64,000 bases of DNA, taken from Rostratula benghalensis. Its lineage: Eukaryota; Chordata; Aves; Charadriiformes; Rostratulidae. Where the stretch lies: positions 947,684-1,011,683 of the forward strand of contig VXAI01000241.1 in the NCBI GenBank assembly GCA_013399305.1, given 5' to 3'. The notes beneath the pieces were generated by a model. That model had not been told where the DNA came from and did not search any database. It was given only the letters and a program-made list of their open reading frames with translations. The position numbers and the translations under genes were made by a program. Below are positions 36,334-48,070 of this stretch, piece by piece (the stretch's first letter is position 1; each line of letters begins with the position of its first letter).

Positions 36334-36623
36334 GATGTCTTGCAAGATCAGGCAGTGCCTCATCATGCAGTGCTACCGTGCTGCACAGTGTCATCAGATG
36401 TGCACAGATTCTGCATTGGCTGTCGGTTAGCATGAAAGGTTTATTTTCTGAATCAGGTGTGTTACTGAATGAACACCCAAAGCAAATAATTGGTGATAAA
36501 TCAGTCCTCAAAGTTAAATAAGTGGTTAGTGTTTTCCCTTGTGACTTAATTGCATAAATACTGAAACTACGCTTGTAGTTTAAACCTAAAAGCCACAGAA
36601 AGGTACTTGACTTGAGGAGTCCT
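36334..36623 (-). other. S1PR3: S1PR3 proximal 3' UTR (inferred)
   Basis: Sequence directly after the S1PR3 stop up to the first minus-strand AATAAA. A 119-codon frame overlaps this stretch and the receptor's C-terminus in another frame; it has no recognisable domain and is read here as UTR. Confidence 0.5.
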
Positions 36624-37757
36624 TTACTTACAGAAGTTTCCATTGTGAAGTGAAGATTCATTTTTCTCAGCGATACATGAGGGAACATTAATCTGTGAGA
36701 AATCTTCCTTTGGCTTCTGGGTATTGCTGCTACTGGATTTACTTCGACTGTGATCTGGTGTGGGCTGGATAGGCAAAGATCTGGCCACCTTGGATTTCAC
36801 TAGGCAGCCACAAACGAGGCGGAAGAAAGCCCGACGCATTTCTTTACTGGCCAGAGTATAGATGATGGGGTTCATTGCAGAATTGATGACTGCCAGAGCA
36901 ATAAACCAGTTGGCTTTGTACAAGATATAGCACTCCTTGACTCTGCAGGCCACATCGATGAGGAAAAGGATGAACAGTGGAGACCAACAGGCAATGAAGA
37001 CACTAACAACAATCACGACAGTCCTAAGGAGAGCCATGGACCGCTCTGAGTTACTGTGGTTAGTGACATTTCGACTGCTGGACTTTACCAGGATGTAGAT
37101 ACGGGCATAAAGGATGACAATGGCAACCAAAATGGCTATGAAGATACTAATGCAGAATACAACATACTTCTTGGAGTATAGTGGCAAAATTGTTGAGCAA
37201 TCGGGTAAGTTGCTTATACAGTTCCAGCCGAGGATGGGTAAAGCACCCAAAGAAAGTGAAATAAGCCAGCAGGTACCAATGAGAAGGAAAACTCTGTATT
37301 TTTTATTTGCATCGTAAGGCCTCATTTTAATCATGGTTAAATGCCGCTCAATAGCTATTGCTAGTAAGCTGAAAGTGGAGGCTCCCAGGGCTACAAACAT
37401 GCTGCCTTCCCTAATGAACCAGATCGTGGAGGACAGACTCAGAGTTTTCTTCCCAGACATAAGAATGTTTACTTTGTAAACAATCCCAGCTAGAAGATCA
37501 CAGAGAGCTAGGTTGCCAATAAAAAAGTACATGCGATTGTGAAATTTATTGTTTTTCCATATGGCAATCAACACCATCAAGTTTTCTAGGACTATGAAAC
37601 TACATAGCATCAGAAATGCAATAGTGTTATCAGTTGCCTTTTCCCTTAAACTGAGCTTTCCTGTGTAATTATAATGCAGTACGATCAGTGAGTCCATTTC
37701 TTCATTTACTTGATGGCCAACACGAGCATCAGGTGGCACGGTAACTGCTGCCATCAT
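36624..37757 (-). CDS. S1PR3: Sphingosine 1-phosphate receptor 3
   Basis: Class A GPCR of the EDG family. It binds sphingosine 1-phosphate at the plasma membrane and couples to Gi, Gq and G12/13. The 377-residue ORF is unbroken and close to the roughly 378 residues I recall for human. Seven hydrophobic segments lie at about 46-67, 77-97, 112-137, 154-176, 197-220, 244-268 and 283-302. Visible family residues are N59 (helix 1), D87 (helix 2), ligand-headgroup R117-E118 in WFIREGSMF, the ERH form of DRY at 137-139, C180/C187 in loop 2, CWSP at 257-260, NPIIY at 296-300, tail cysteines C316/C318 and an N-glycosylation sequon NYT at 30-32. The wording of helices 1-3 and of [12 protein letters not shown] matches S1PR3 rather than S1PR1. 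An in-frame TGA at 37833-37835 with no ATG before 37757 fixes the start region. Two ATGs are adjacent, and the second (37752-37754) has the better Kozak context (A at -3, G at +4). The coding region has no introns. Confidence 0.98.
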   Translation of the reverse strand: MMAAVTVPPDARVGHQVNEEMDSLIVLHYNYTGKLSLREKATDNTIAFLMLCSFIVLENLMVLIAIWKNNKFHNRMYFFIGNLALCDLLAGIVYKVNILMSGKKTLSLSSTIWFIREGSMFVALGASTFSLLAIAIERHLTMIKMRPYDANKKYRVFLLIGTCWLISLSLGALPILGWNCISNLPDCSTILPLYSKKYVVFCISIFIAILVAIVILYARIYILVKSSSRNVTNHSNSERSMALLRTVVIVVSVFIACWSPLFILFLIDVACRVKECYILYKANWFIALAVINSAMNPIIYTLASKEMRRAFFRLVCGCLVKSKVARSLPIQPTPDHSRSKSSSSNTQKPKEDFSQINVPSCIAEKNESSLHNGNFCK

Positions 37758-37935
37758 TTGTTTGCTGATGCTGGACTTCTCTTCTTTAGTATCACGAGAA
37801 TTTAGTTCCGGTAATTTTCCACAAGAGGGAGATCAAGCCACACTCCTCCAAGTGCTCGTCTGGGCAGGCAATGGGTATCTTTAGCTCCAGCAAGCCTCGC
37901 ATATTAATTCAGCTGAGCGGCTCACAAACTAGGCT
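37758..37935 (-). other. S1PR3: S1PR3 5' UTR part of the coding exon, with splice acceptor
   Basis: On the minus strand a T-rich tract ending ttttattttcag (AG at 37936-37937) precedes 178 nt that lead to the ATG. This fits the known S1PR3 layout of a non-coding first exon and one coding exon. The acceptor is inferred from sequence only. Confidence 0.7.
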
Positions 37936-38205
37936 CTGAAAATAAAAACAACAAATGCAACATAAATTGCACCATCTTCCCATGTCACCCACAGCCTACA
38001 CGAGTGCTCAAGCCACTAAATAAAACCAGGATGAGAGAGGGATGCTGACTACAACAGGACACCAAGGTCTAGCACTGTTGCAAGGTTATCAAAGTAGTTG
38101 TAAGCCGTTGGTCATCTGCACAAACAGCTTTGCTGTGGAAATATGAAGTCAATGTGGAGAACTGCTCATAGCTGTTTCCCCTTATAAGATTTCCATGCTG
38201 AAAAA

Positions 38206-38235
38206 AATGCAGAGGAACAGAATGCAGAGGAACAG
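38206..38235. repeat. 15-bp tandem duplication
   Basis: AATGCAGAGGAACAG occurs twice head to tail in the probable S1PR3 intron. Confidence 0.95.
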
Positions 38236-39475
38236 TAAGAAGCATTAACAGGAAGTCCCAGTGTGCACAGCAACTAGTTCACTTGGACTCAAAATGACCT
38301 AAGTGTACATAGTGCTTCTAAAACACCACTTTGTCACCACTGCCTAAGAAGCAGCAGGGCAAACTCACTGCTAAGCCTGTCCCTGTTCTGCATGCAGACT
38401 TAAGGTAGCAATGAGCCTGAGACGGTTGGCGTCAAGTCTTGATATCAATGTGCATGTTTTCAATGCCTAAAATAACTTCCCACCCTTAACACTTAAAAAA
38501 TATGCTATTTATAACTAAGGAAGCCAGTTGTCATAAACCTAATCCTACTTTCCATTAAAATGAATTGCATTTCTGCTAGCCTTTTAAAAAGGTGACTTAG
38601 CAAGCCACATCTTTCTAAGTATAATTTTTCTTTATGGTTGAGTTTACTTTTTTCCTTTTCCATGTGTATACAAGATGGACATTAAATGTCTTTGGGATTT
38701 TTTAAAATAAAAAAGATTTATACCAACTTCAACTGTCTTGCTCAATTTACTTCTGGTTTTCTTTAAGTTATGATTTGGATTAACTGCAACATTTTTCCAC
38801 AGACTTTGATACATTGCATTTTTGCAGCAGATCCTCCTAGCTGTCTTTTTTCCATATATAAATATTGGAAAAGAGATGCACAGCTTTATAAAAATATCAG
38901 AAGGTGTCAGAAGCACTTAGTGTTTTACCAGAAATGTTACAGTTTAGTTGCCACATACTCCAATGAGAATCAGTGCTTGTGCCCCAAATATATGTTTTGA
39001 GACTCAACAGATAATACATTTTTCAGCTTGCTAATCAAAGAATGATGGGGATGACAGAGAAATGTTTCAATCTGAACCAAATTTGTAAAGTTTGGTTTGG
39101 TTTTCTTTTCTGTGCAAAGTAAGAAATGAAAAAGTCATGCTGGATGAGAAGACACTTTCCACTGGCCCAAATTGAAATAGCTTAGTTTAGGAAATTCTCT
39201 AAGAGCTAGAGCTCCTGACCTTACCATTTATTTATTCAAGTGTTACAAGCATTTCCCAAACACGTGAACGACACTTTCAAAGGATGGGTATCAAGGGAAG
39301 AAATTGAGATCTCGATCTCTGCTAGAGACCAGCACACCCAATGGTTTTCAGCCTGCAGCTTTTACATCCCAAGGAATATCTGATTATTCTGGGTAATAGA
39401 ATAGGCTTGCCGTCAAAAGGCTTATGTTTAATAAAGAAGTGTCTCTCACTGGAAAGTACTTTCATTGGAAAATGG

Positions 39476-39755
39476 CAGCCTTCCAGTACTTATAGGGGAC
39501 CCACAGGAAAGATAGGAAGGGAATCTTTATCAGGAACTATAGTGATAGAATATGGGGGACCAGATAGTAGTAAGAAATTCTTTACTGTGAGAGTGGTGAG
39601 ACACTGGAACAGGTAGCCCAGAAGTGTTGTGGATGCCTCATCCCTGGAAATGTTCAAGGCCAGGCTGGATCAGGCCTTGAGTAACTTGATGCAGGAGAGA
39701 TGGAACTAGACCATCTTTAAGGTCCCTTCCAACTGAAATTCTGCAATTCTACATA
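39476..39755 (+). mobile_element. CR1 3' end fragment
   Basis: Shows aagaaattctttactgtgag, the gtggtgagacactggaacag region, ctggaaatgttcaaggccag and ggtcccttccaactgaaatt, standard CR1 3' sequence, with an internal deletion relative to typical copies. Opposite to S1PR3. Confidence 0.93.
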
Positions 39756-42700
39756 TCAGTTTCTTAAGATCACAAAAACATGTAAGCCACTACTGTTCTA
39801 GCACTCTGTTTTGGGCACTTGAAAAGCGGGAGATACATTTTCAAGTGCCTTCTGGAAGAGGGAAGGAGAAAACCACATCCCAGATGAATGTAGAGGGATT
39901 TAAAAGATGACTCATGCCCTTTTTTCTGATCCTCCCTTCTCTTGGATTCCCTCCTGCAAAAAAATAAGTAATACGACAAAAGCCTACAGTGAATTGACAT
40001 GAATTCTTCAGTACCTTCAGGATATTTTAAAATAATTGTCTGAGAAAACAATTTACTATTTATCCATTATTGCTATTGTTTCCCTGTTCTAGTTCTTAGG
40101 TCTGAACTACTTTGGTAAGAGATCTGCTGGAAAACTCATATTACCCAAAAAACACAGCTGCTACTTGGTGTCCCCAGTCTTATCTAAAGATGACAGTGAG
40201 CATCTCATTCATCTTCCAGGAGCAGAGTTGGGCCCTCAAGTTGTTGACCTCTTTTCTGAAGCATTTTAACAGTGAAGCTCTTCAACAGAACAACTTCATC
40301 TCAGCTAAGGTTGAATCTAATCGGAAGTCAGTTACTATCTGTACATTGTTAGCACAGAAATTATCACAGTCTTTCATTGTATCAGTTTATAACAAAATGC
40401 CACGGTCTCTGTAGGAATTGCATGTGCTTTCCCCTGTAAAATAAACAATTACATTCAACTAGAAAAGTATTTGTTAACAATAGCTAAATTAGCAACACTC
40501 ATCAGATGGGCTGATGGCTGCTTGAGAGAATTGTGTCATTTAAGAGCATCACATACAACAAAATACATGTCTCTGTAAGTGTTTTGCAAATGGAGTTATC
40601 ATTCTGGTCTATCAAAGGACAAATATTTTTCTTTCCATGAAGAAAATGGTATGGCAGACTTAGAACTTTATCAATCACAACTCAGCAGCTGAAAACTGCT
40701 GTGATTCTGCTAAAAGCAATGGTGCTATACCAGTTCCCCCAGTTGAAGGCATGGACAATACAGTCAATATGATGAGAAATCATACAGGGTCTCTCCCACT
40801 GTTCATTCTTTTAAAATTATTACAGCAAACTTAGTATCACAAAAGTAAATCTTTGCCACTACACTACAATCTACGATAGGCTACTGGCAAGGCAATATAG
40901 GTGGTAACATTACTACATTACTATACACCAGGATTCTCAGGGAATGAATATCACTCACAAGCCACTTGAAAGTCAATATAAGTAATAATGTAACAAATTA
41001 AAATTTATTCTCTTCTGACAGCAATATTTCCAGGTAATATCTGTCTGCCATACTATTTTTTTTGTTTCCTCCTCTGTAGCCAGTAACTCAGAAAGCACAT
41101 TCATTTTTAAAGAGTTAGAAAAATTGAAGTTCTTTGTATATTGTAATAACAAGACAGCAGCACCCATCTGCAGGATATCTCTGTCACTGCTTCTTGACAG
41201 CTCTCTCCTGACAATTCACTCCTCAATATATCTTTTTCCCAGACACATACAGAAGAATAGTCACTAGCTGCAAAGCATGAACGCAGCTCAAACTACTAAA
41301 AAGGAGGACCTGAAGACCTGTCAGTGGCATGTTGTGTGTTGATTATTGCTTTGTTAGGTACCTCAATACCTCAGACTCTCAACACCACTGGAAATCAGTT
41401 TTATGTCCCCTAAAGCAAATCAGAGGATCCCATCTCTACCACTGTACCACCAGGTGCCACTAGAAAGATCAGGGGCAATCTGGCGACAGCCAAAACAGTG
41501 TTTGCTAAATTACTCTAGTAAAGGCAGTTACCATCTAATGAAGGCAGTTAGTAACCACAGTCATATGGAGGAAATTCAGTAGTCTCCTTCAGCTGTTTGA
41601 CTGTCCTTTGTCCTTCCTGCTCCACAGATGGTTAGAGCAGTTGGGCTGATCAGCAAGCACCATCATTTGTCCTTACCCACTGCCATGCTCTGCGCCTTCC
41701 ACAGTAGTTATTGTGGTCTCCTGCAGAGGTCAAGGATCTTAGTACAGTCAAGCACCCTTCCAAGTTGGAGCAGGGTCTCTCCACCATGCTTCACATTCCT
41801 AGGGTCTACCAGAGTCTGTATGGTCCCTTTGTCACATATGCCATGAAAAGGGAAATGCTGTGTCCTAGGCCGTGACCCCTTTATCTACCCTATGGCAAGG
41901 CAGATCCTCCACTGCCCTCTCCAGAGGGACACACCAAACAGGTGTACAGGCAGAAACTCAGGGCTGTACCTATCACCAGCTCCACACAGATAATGCCTGG
42001 GGTAAAGCAGTTGTAGTTAACCTGCAATTTTAATTTTCTTCTGGGAATGTATAATTCCCAGTGCTAGAAGGCAAGGAGGAACTGGTTATAATGGGGATGC
42101 CAAAGTCCTTCAAGCCACCATCCTCAGTATATTGCCACTCTCTCCTCCCAGCAGGAACTGTGGTAAAAGTCCCATGGGGAGTTGAGGGTTTTTACCTTCT
42201 CACAAGTCACTAAGTACTTTACAGCTGGAAGAAATTTCCTTTTTCAAAATAGTGAGTCCAACTCCTCTCAATTTTTATGATATCCTGAAGTCAAAGCAAC
42301 AAATGATTATAAAGCACAAGGAAGAAGAGGGCTTAAATTCCTGCTTTTGACTACACAAGAACGTACAATGCTATGTCTTTAGTACAATCACTGTGATTTA
42401 GCTGGAAATCATATTTTTCTGCCTTCTAAACATCCATGAACAGATTAACCAAAGAGACCAGACCCTCTTTCACCACCAACACACACACTGCAGTTCTCGC
42501 TTTTCTTCCACACACAGCCATGTGCTTTGGTCACCAATGACAATTTTAAGAAAGGCAAAGGGAAAGTCAAGAATGCATATCTGAAGCCAAGCTTTTGTAT
42601 ATTTTGTTTATCTTTAAAGCCTTTCTAGATGAAAAGTAAACGCATGAAATTTATCAGGCACATCCTCGTAGTGCTAAATTTAAGAACAGAGAAGGCATAT

Positions 42701-43019
42701 GAGAACAGCAGCACATTTCAATACACATTTCCACTCTGAAATTGAGCTTTACTAGCTGCAAGTAAAGTTAAGACAACAAACATCTACTGCAGAACAATGA
42801 CTTGGGCAACTCAAATAAACTTTAAAAGATTTTTTTAAAGTGAATGTCCTGGCATCTTAGAGACTCGGAAAAGCCTTTAATAAATGGCTATTTTTCTTGG
42901 CTTCTGGATTTTAATTATCAGAGTGCATTTTGTAATTCCCAGAAGCACATATGGCTATCTCACAGAGGAGCTCCCGGCTGGTTTAATTCTTGCACGTTAA
43001 AGAAAGGCACATTGACTTC

Positions 43020-44050
43020 TTCCCCCTCACCGGCTCTCAGCGCTCCCGACCTAATTCACCCGCTTCACACTCCACTATTCTGTTCTCAAATTTGCATTAC
43101 TGCAGCGACTTGAACTTTCTGGAGTGGCAAACATCATGTCTCGGCTACTCACGAACACCCCCGACGTGTCCCCGGCCGAATCGTCCCAGACAGGAAACAC
43201 CACGCTACTCACAGACGTGGGCTCTGCTCACCCCGCCGCCGCTCCGTGCCTCTACGTGACCTCCCGAAGGAATCGCCGGCACGGTAGCTCTCCCGCTCCC
43301 ACGACAACTGGAAAAGCAGCGGGGCGCCGCTGCTCCCCGAGCCTGTGGGCCGGGGACACCTCGCCCGCAGTACGCCGAAAGGGTACAGCACGGTCGCGCC
43401 GACGGCCCCGACGGGCGGGCAGCCACCGACAGGGCGCAGCCCGCTGCCCAGGCAGCGGTGAGGGAGGGGTAAGGGGGGCAATGGGACAGGCAGGGTGCGG
43501 GAAGGGGCTGTCCCGGAGGAGAGAAGTACCTGCTGCGCCCCGCGCCGCTCTGCGACTTTTCCGGCTGCACGGCGCCACTCGGCCCCTTGTGCTGCGCTGG
43601 GCCGGGTCCTACCCCGCCGGCCACTCCCCGCGGCTCCGCGCTCCCCGCCGCTGCCCGGAGCCGCTCCGCTCGCGTGCCCACGCCTGACCTCCACCCCCAG
43701 GCTCTTTTCTGCCCTGACCCTTGCCGCTCGCTCGTACCCCCAGCTCCCGCTTCCGCCACGTTGTTGCCAAGCCGCTACAGTCCGCGGTCAGGCTTCGTTA
43801 CCCGCTCCGGCCGTCGTTACCAGTCCNNNNNNNNNNNNNNNNNNNNNNNNNNNNNNNNNNNNNNNNNNNNNNNNNNNNNNNNNNNNNNNNNNNNNNNNNN
43901 NNNNNNCTTGTAGACGTGCCTGAGGGGTTAACCCCCATGGGGCTGGCTGCAGCCATCGGTGTGCGGCCGCCGGCGAAACACCGGGCGTTACGAGCAACGG
44001 GGAGTGAAATGTGAGACGGCAGAGCCCGCCGCCGAGTACTTGTAAAGTCC
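43020..44050. promoter_or_regulatory. CpG island, probable S1PR3 promoter and first exon
   Basis: GC- and CpG-rich block in otherwise AT-rich DNA, with many CGG/GCC runs and GC-box-like CCCGCC/CCCCGC words, most strongly at 43140-43826 and 43907-44040. It lies about 5-6 kb upstream of the S1PR3 acceptor in minus-strand sense, which fits a first exon. A plausible minus-strand donor is GCAGCAG|gtactt, cut near 43531/43532. The island is broken by an 80-base gap, so the start site may be missing. A divergent + strand transcript is also possible. Confidence 0.65.
43827..43906. other. Assembly gap (80 N) in the CpG island
   Basis: Run of 80 N inside the GC-rich island, probably where short reads failed. 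It may hide part of the S1PR3 promoter or first exon. Confidence 1.
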
Positions 44051-45944
44051 ACAAAAATGCTAGAGAGAGGGAAGAAATTCCGGGTAGTCCTTACTCAGCT
44101 CGGGCCATTTGCGTGCTGGAGTATGGTTTACCTCTCCTGCATCTGTCCTACTGTTTTACAGTGTCTAATAATGAGAGCTTCAGAGAGCTTCAGAGGGGTG
44201 ATGCAGTGTGAAGCATTCAGAAACTCCGGGTAAATATAGGTCTGGTTTGACCTTGAGTTGCCAAGTTACATCATGCTCTTAGTAAGGCACCCCTTGACAG
44301 AGTTGTTGACTGAATAATAGCAACTCAAGGATAGCAATAGGCATGCAGATTGCTTCAGTGATGGGAGCTGCACTTCAGAGAAGGAGCTGAAAACTGGATC
44401 CTACAATTGTCTAACTTAAACATAGTTGTAAGATAGATGCCTGTAAGCACAGCAAAGCTTTCTGTCAGAAACTGATACAATGACGGGCAAACAGGAGCAC
44501 TACAACAGCCTTGTTAAGTGCAGGCAGCCATGTAAGGTTGGCTCGTCATCCTGCTGCTGCCAGTGTTTTTCTTGGGAGCCTCCTGTCTGGAGCTGAACAT
44601 TGTCACAGTGGGACTCATGCCACAGCTTTGGCTGTTGTGTTGCCTGCACTGCTACTCAGTAGTCCTGAAAGAAAGTAGAACTACGCTTCTAATAGCCAGA
44701 AGCTTAAGCTGATGTAGCAGAACAAACAGTTTCTGTGATAGCTTTTTATCTGCTGAAGATGAGTAATAAAAGTCTTCTGGTTTAGGACCGTGATAGGAAA
44801 TAAGGACTGGTAAATTCAGTAAAATGATATAATGGTAAATGGTAAAATGCTGGTAAATTCACTTTAAAGCCGATGAAAAGATACAATGGATAAGGCGGCA
44901 CTTAGCTAGGGACAGGGCTATACTGCAACATGTGGTGGTCCTGGCCTTTTCTCCTTGTCCTCCAATCACAAGTGCTATGTGAAAGCTGCTCTCTTCTGTG
45001 GAGGGGAAAAGAAGTGGAAAATTTCCACACCACATAAAAGCACACACCTTTATTTGGCAGAGGGGAGCCCATTTCTGTGAACTGGTGCTCTTCCATTGCA
45101 CAGGAAAGCCTTGTTCAATAGTTTCCCTGAAAATCATCCCAGGAATGTCTGTAGTCCTCCTGGCAGCCACTTGATGCTTGTCATCAAGGCCCTGTTCTTG
45201 CAGAAGAGATGTTTTGGGAATCAGCCTCTGGCCTTGCTCTGTGGTCTGCTATTACTTCTTGTTCTTTTCCCTATGTCCTTGTTTTTTCTTTACTACCTTT
45301 TGGCTATTTGGAGAGGAAAACCAGTAGAAATAGTCTTTCCAATCAGGCTGTAGTAGGTTAGGGGACAAGATACTGCCACCAGAAAGTTTTTTCGGCAATC
45401 ATGCCAGGAGGTGACAAACTGTGCCCTGCTGCCTGTGATGGATTTGATTCACCTTCCTTAGTTAGGCTTGTCACTACTCCGTAAGAGCAGCTCCCAACAA
45501 GACATCACTGTAGCACAAGGAAATGACTCTCCCCTGCAGAGGAGTATGCATGGAAAGTGGTGTATTGATGGTACAGACTGGATGTTATCTCTGACTGAGA
45601 CGTTTGATTGTGGTGTCTGACATGAAGGTAGTGTCTGAAAGCCGTTCTACTGCAAACCACCTTGAGCAATGCAGTCCCACCAGTGAGTGTGTGGATCTCA
45701 TGCCTTAGCTCTCTTCTCCATCACGAGAAACAGACCTCAGCCATGGCTGCGCCAGAGGGATGTTCAGCTTGTCAGCAGGCAATGGTCTCTTGCAGCTGCC
45801 TCAGTGCCTGTGGTTGCAGTGGCTGCTGATACCATCGGAGGAGACATAAGGTTGCAGACTGCAGTGCAAGCTGGAGAAGCTGCCGAGGAGCAAAGTGTGG
45901 TAGAGAGTTCCTGCACAGAGACTTCCTGGGGTGGCATCTAGGTG

Positions 45945-46024
45945 TTTCACTGTGGCAGGGGGATTGGACTAGATGATCTTTCAAGGTCCATTCCAATCCC
46001 TGATATTCCGTGATTCTGTGATCT
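45945..46024 (+). mobile_element. CR1 3' terminal fragment
   Basis: About 80 bp ending in attggactagatgatctttc, aaggtccattccaatccctg and gtgattctgtgat, the CR1 3' terminus with its octamer repeat. Confidence 0.88.
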
Positions 46025-46567
46025 CAGGCTGAAACAGCTGTTGGCAGTAACTTTCAAGGAACTCGGCCTTTTCTGCAGCAGCTGATACAAGCCACTGGTT
46101 CATTTATGAACACCAAGCTACATAGCCTGAGACATTCATTACTGTACTCAGCCTTCCATGAAGCTCGCGATCTTGTTATAGTACTCTTGAAGGAAATAAT
46201 ATTTTTGTGGGGTAAAAGATTAATAACCAAGTAAGAGACACAAAGGAAAGGACAAGAACAATAGGCAATTTTCATAGCAACCAGGAGGTTAATAGATGAA
46301 TTTCCTGGGGATAAGGAGGCTGTCCTGCCATGGAAATTCATGAGTGCGTGGGCAAATGGGATGAATAATGGAGAGCAGCATTTCCTGATGTCACTGAAGG
46401 CAATTGACAGTGAAACTAAAACTAAGGCTAAGATGTTGATGAGACCTGAAGGTCCTGAGTGATCTGCTGATAAAATGGTGTATTCATTTCCATGATGCGA
46501 AGCAAAACATAGGAAAACCAGTTCTGATACATGCACAACTATGTGCAGAGTGTTATCACTCAGAAGA

Positions 46568-46700
46568 GATCATAGAATCATAGAATTGTCTAGGTTGGAA
46601 GGGACCTTTAAGACCACATAGTCCAACCATCAACATAACTCTAATAAAATCATCACTAAATCATGTCACTTAGTCTCAATAGTCTTTGTAGATAGTTCTT
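46568..46700 (-). mobile_element. CR1 3' end fragment
   Basis: On + reads atcatagaatcatagaattg, then aggttggaagggacctttaa and catagtccaaccatcaacat, the reverse complement of a CR1 3' end. The inner boundary is uncertain. Confidence 0.9.
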
Positions 46701-47474
46701 CAAAAACTTCCCACATTCACTAACTGTCAAAGGGAAACTGAATACTAGGAATGCTTTTTTAAATAAGGAATGAAGAACAACGTGGAAAACATGGTTAAGC
46801 TCGTCTATGAGCACTGTACCTTGAGTACCAGGGGTGCCTCTGGTTGCTTCATTTCCTCCTGAATGCAATAAAACACAACAAGGCACAAAAGGTAACAGAA
46901 TGCTTATAGAAGTTTTCCCTCCAGAGAGAATGCAAGTTGGCTAGGTTTGATCAATGGTCTGAGAAAAGGCAAAAACCACACTGAACCAAGACAGAATAGT
47001 TTAAAAAAAAAAGGAAACAAATTTCTGTCAGTGTACCATTGAATTGTGGAACATGTTGCTGCAGGCAAGAAAGGGAAAAAGTATTTAAACAAACCACATG
47101 AAGAAAAGGCCCTCATATGACTGTTAAATACAATGAGGAGGCAAGGGTCTGTCACAAAGGTTGGGGGATGCCCCGCACACTTCCACCTCTGAAGTTACCA
47201 TGGGCCAAATCCTGTCTGAGGTATTTTCTGATGTGTTGCAAGAAGGCAATGGTCTTGGTCGTGGCGCAGGTAACAGCATGACTGTTGCCTGTTTCTGCAG
47301 GTATTGAAAAAAGGAGAGGTTTCTGTGAGGGATTTGCACTGGGTATGGCAAAAGAAGAGTCACCAGAGTGACTCAGACAGATGTGGCTCATCTAAAGCAA
47401 TGGACTTGAAAAATGACCAAGTGAAGTTGTCCGAATGGTCCTGGGCCTCACAGTGCACTCAACAGCCTATGACT

Positions 47475-48070
47475 TCAGTTTTCTGTTTTCAGTCTTAAAT
47501 TGAGAATAACTAATTTTAACAAGTTTTTTACTTCCAGTTTTTTACTTTTACTGCTCCTTGTCCTATCATAGGCTGTCACTGAGAAGAGCCTGGCTTCATC
47601 CTCCTGACACTCACCCTTTACATATTTATAAACATTCATGAGGTCACCCCTCAGTCTCTGCTTCTCCAAGCTAAAGAGACCCAGCTCCCTCAGCCTTTCC
47701 TTATACAGGAGATGCTCCACTCCCTTAATCATCTTTGTGGCTCTACGCTGGACTCTCTCAAGCAATTCCCTGTCCCTCTGGAACTGAGGGGCCCAGAACT
47801 GGACACAGTATTCCAGATGGGGTCTCACCAGGGCAGAGTAGAGGGGGAGGAGAACCTCTCTTGACCTACTGACCACAACCCTTCTAATACACCCCAGGAT
47901 GCCATTGGCCTTCCTGGCCACCAGGTCACAGTGCTGGCTCATGGTCATCCTGCTGTCTACCAGGACCCCCAGGTCCCTTTCCCCATCACTGCTCTCCAAC
48001 AGTACAGTTCCCAACTTGTACTGGTACCTGCAGTTGTTCTTGCCCAGATGTAGGACTTGTCAGTGATTTA
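47475..48070 (-). mobile_element. CR1 fragment with open RT C-terminal frame
   Basis: The minus strand has a 179-codon frame (47475-48014) reading [40 protein letters not shown] and [20 protein letters not shown], the CR1 ORF2 C-terminal region. Upstream sequence to about 48070 continues the family's [13 protein letters not shown] segment. Unusually, the expected 3' UTR and octamer end are not seen below 47540, so the copy appears truncated at its 3' end. The frame is clean relative to other copies, suggesting a younger insertion. Confidence 0.94.

Larger units (their letters stand above)
37936..43019 (-). other. Probable S1PR3 intron 1
   Basis: Between the S1PR3 splice acceptor and the CpG island. 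No coding gene was found. It contains a + strand CR1 fragment at 39476-39755 and a 15-bp tandem duplication at 38206-38235; the rest is unremarkable AT-rich sequence. Confidence 0.5.

Noticed and set aside
36329..36688. 119-codon minus-strand frame overlapping the S1PR3 C-terminus
   Set aside because: It is another frame of the S1PR3 end plus its 3' UTR, with no known domain.
43124..43759. Long overlapping frames on both strands (187 codons +, 184 codons -)
   Set aside because: They lie in the CpG island, where stop codons are rare by composition. The products are Arg/Ala/Pro/Gly-rich with no domain, and both strands are equally open.
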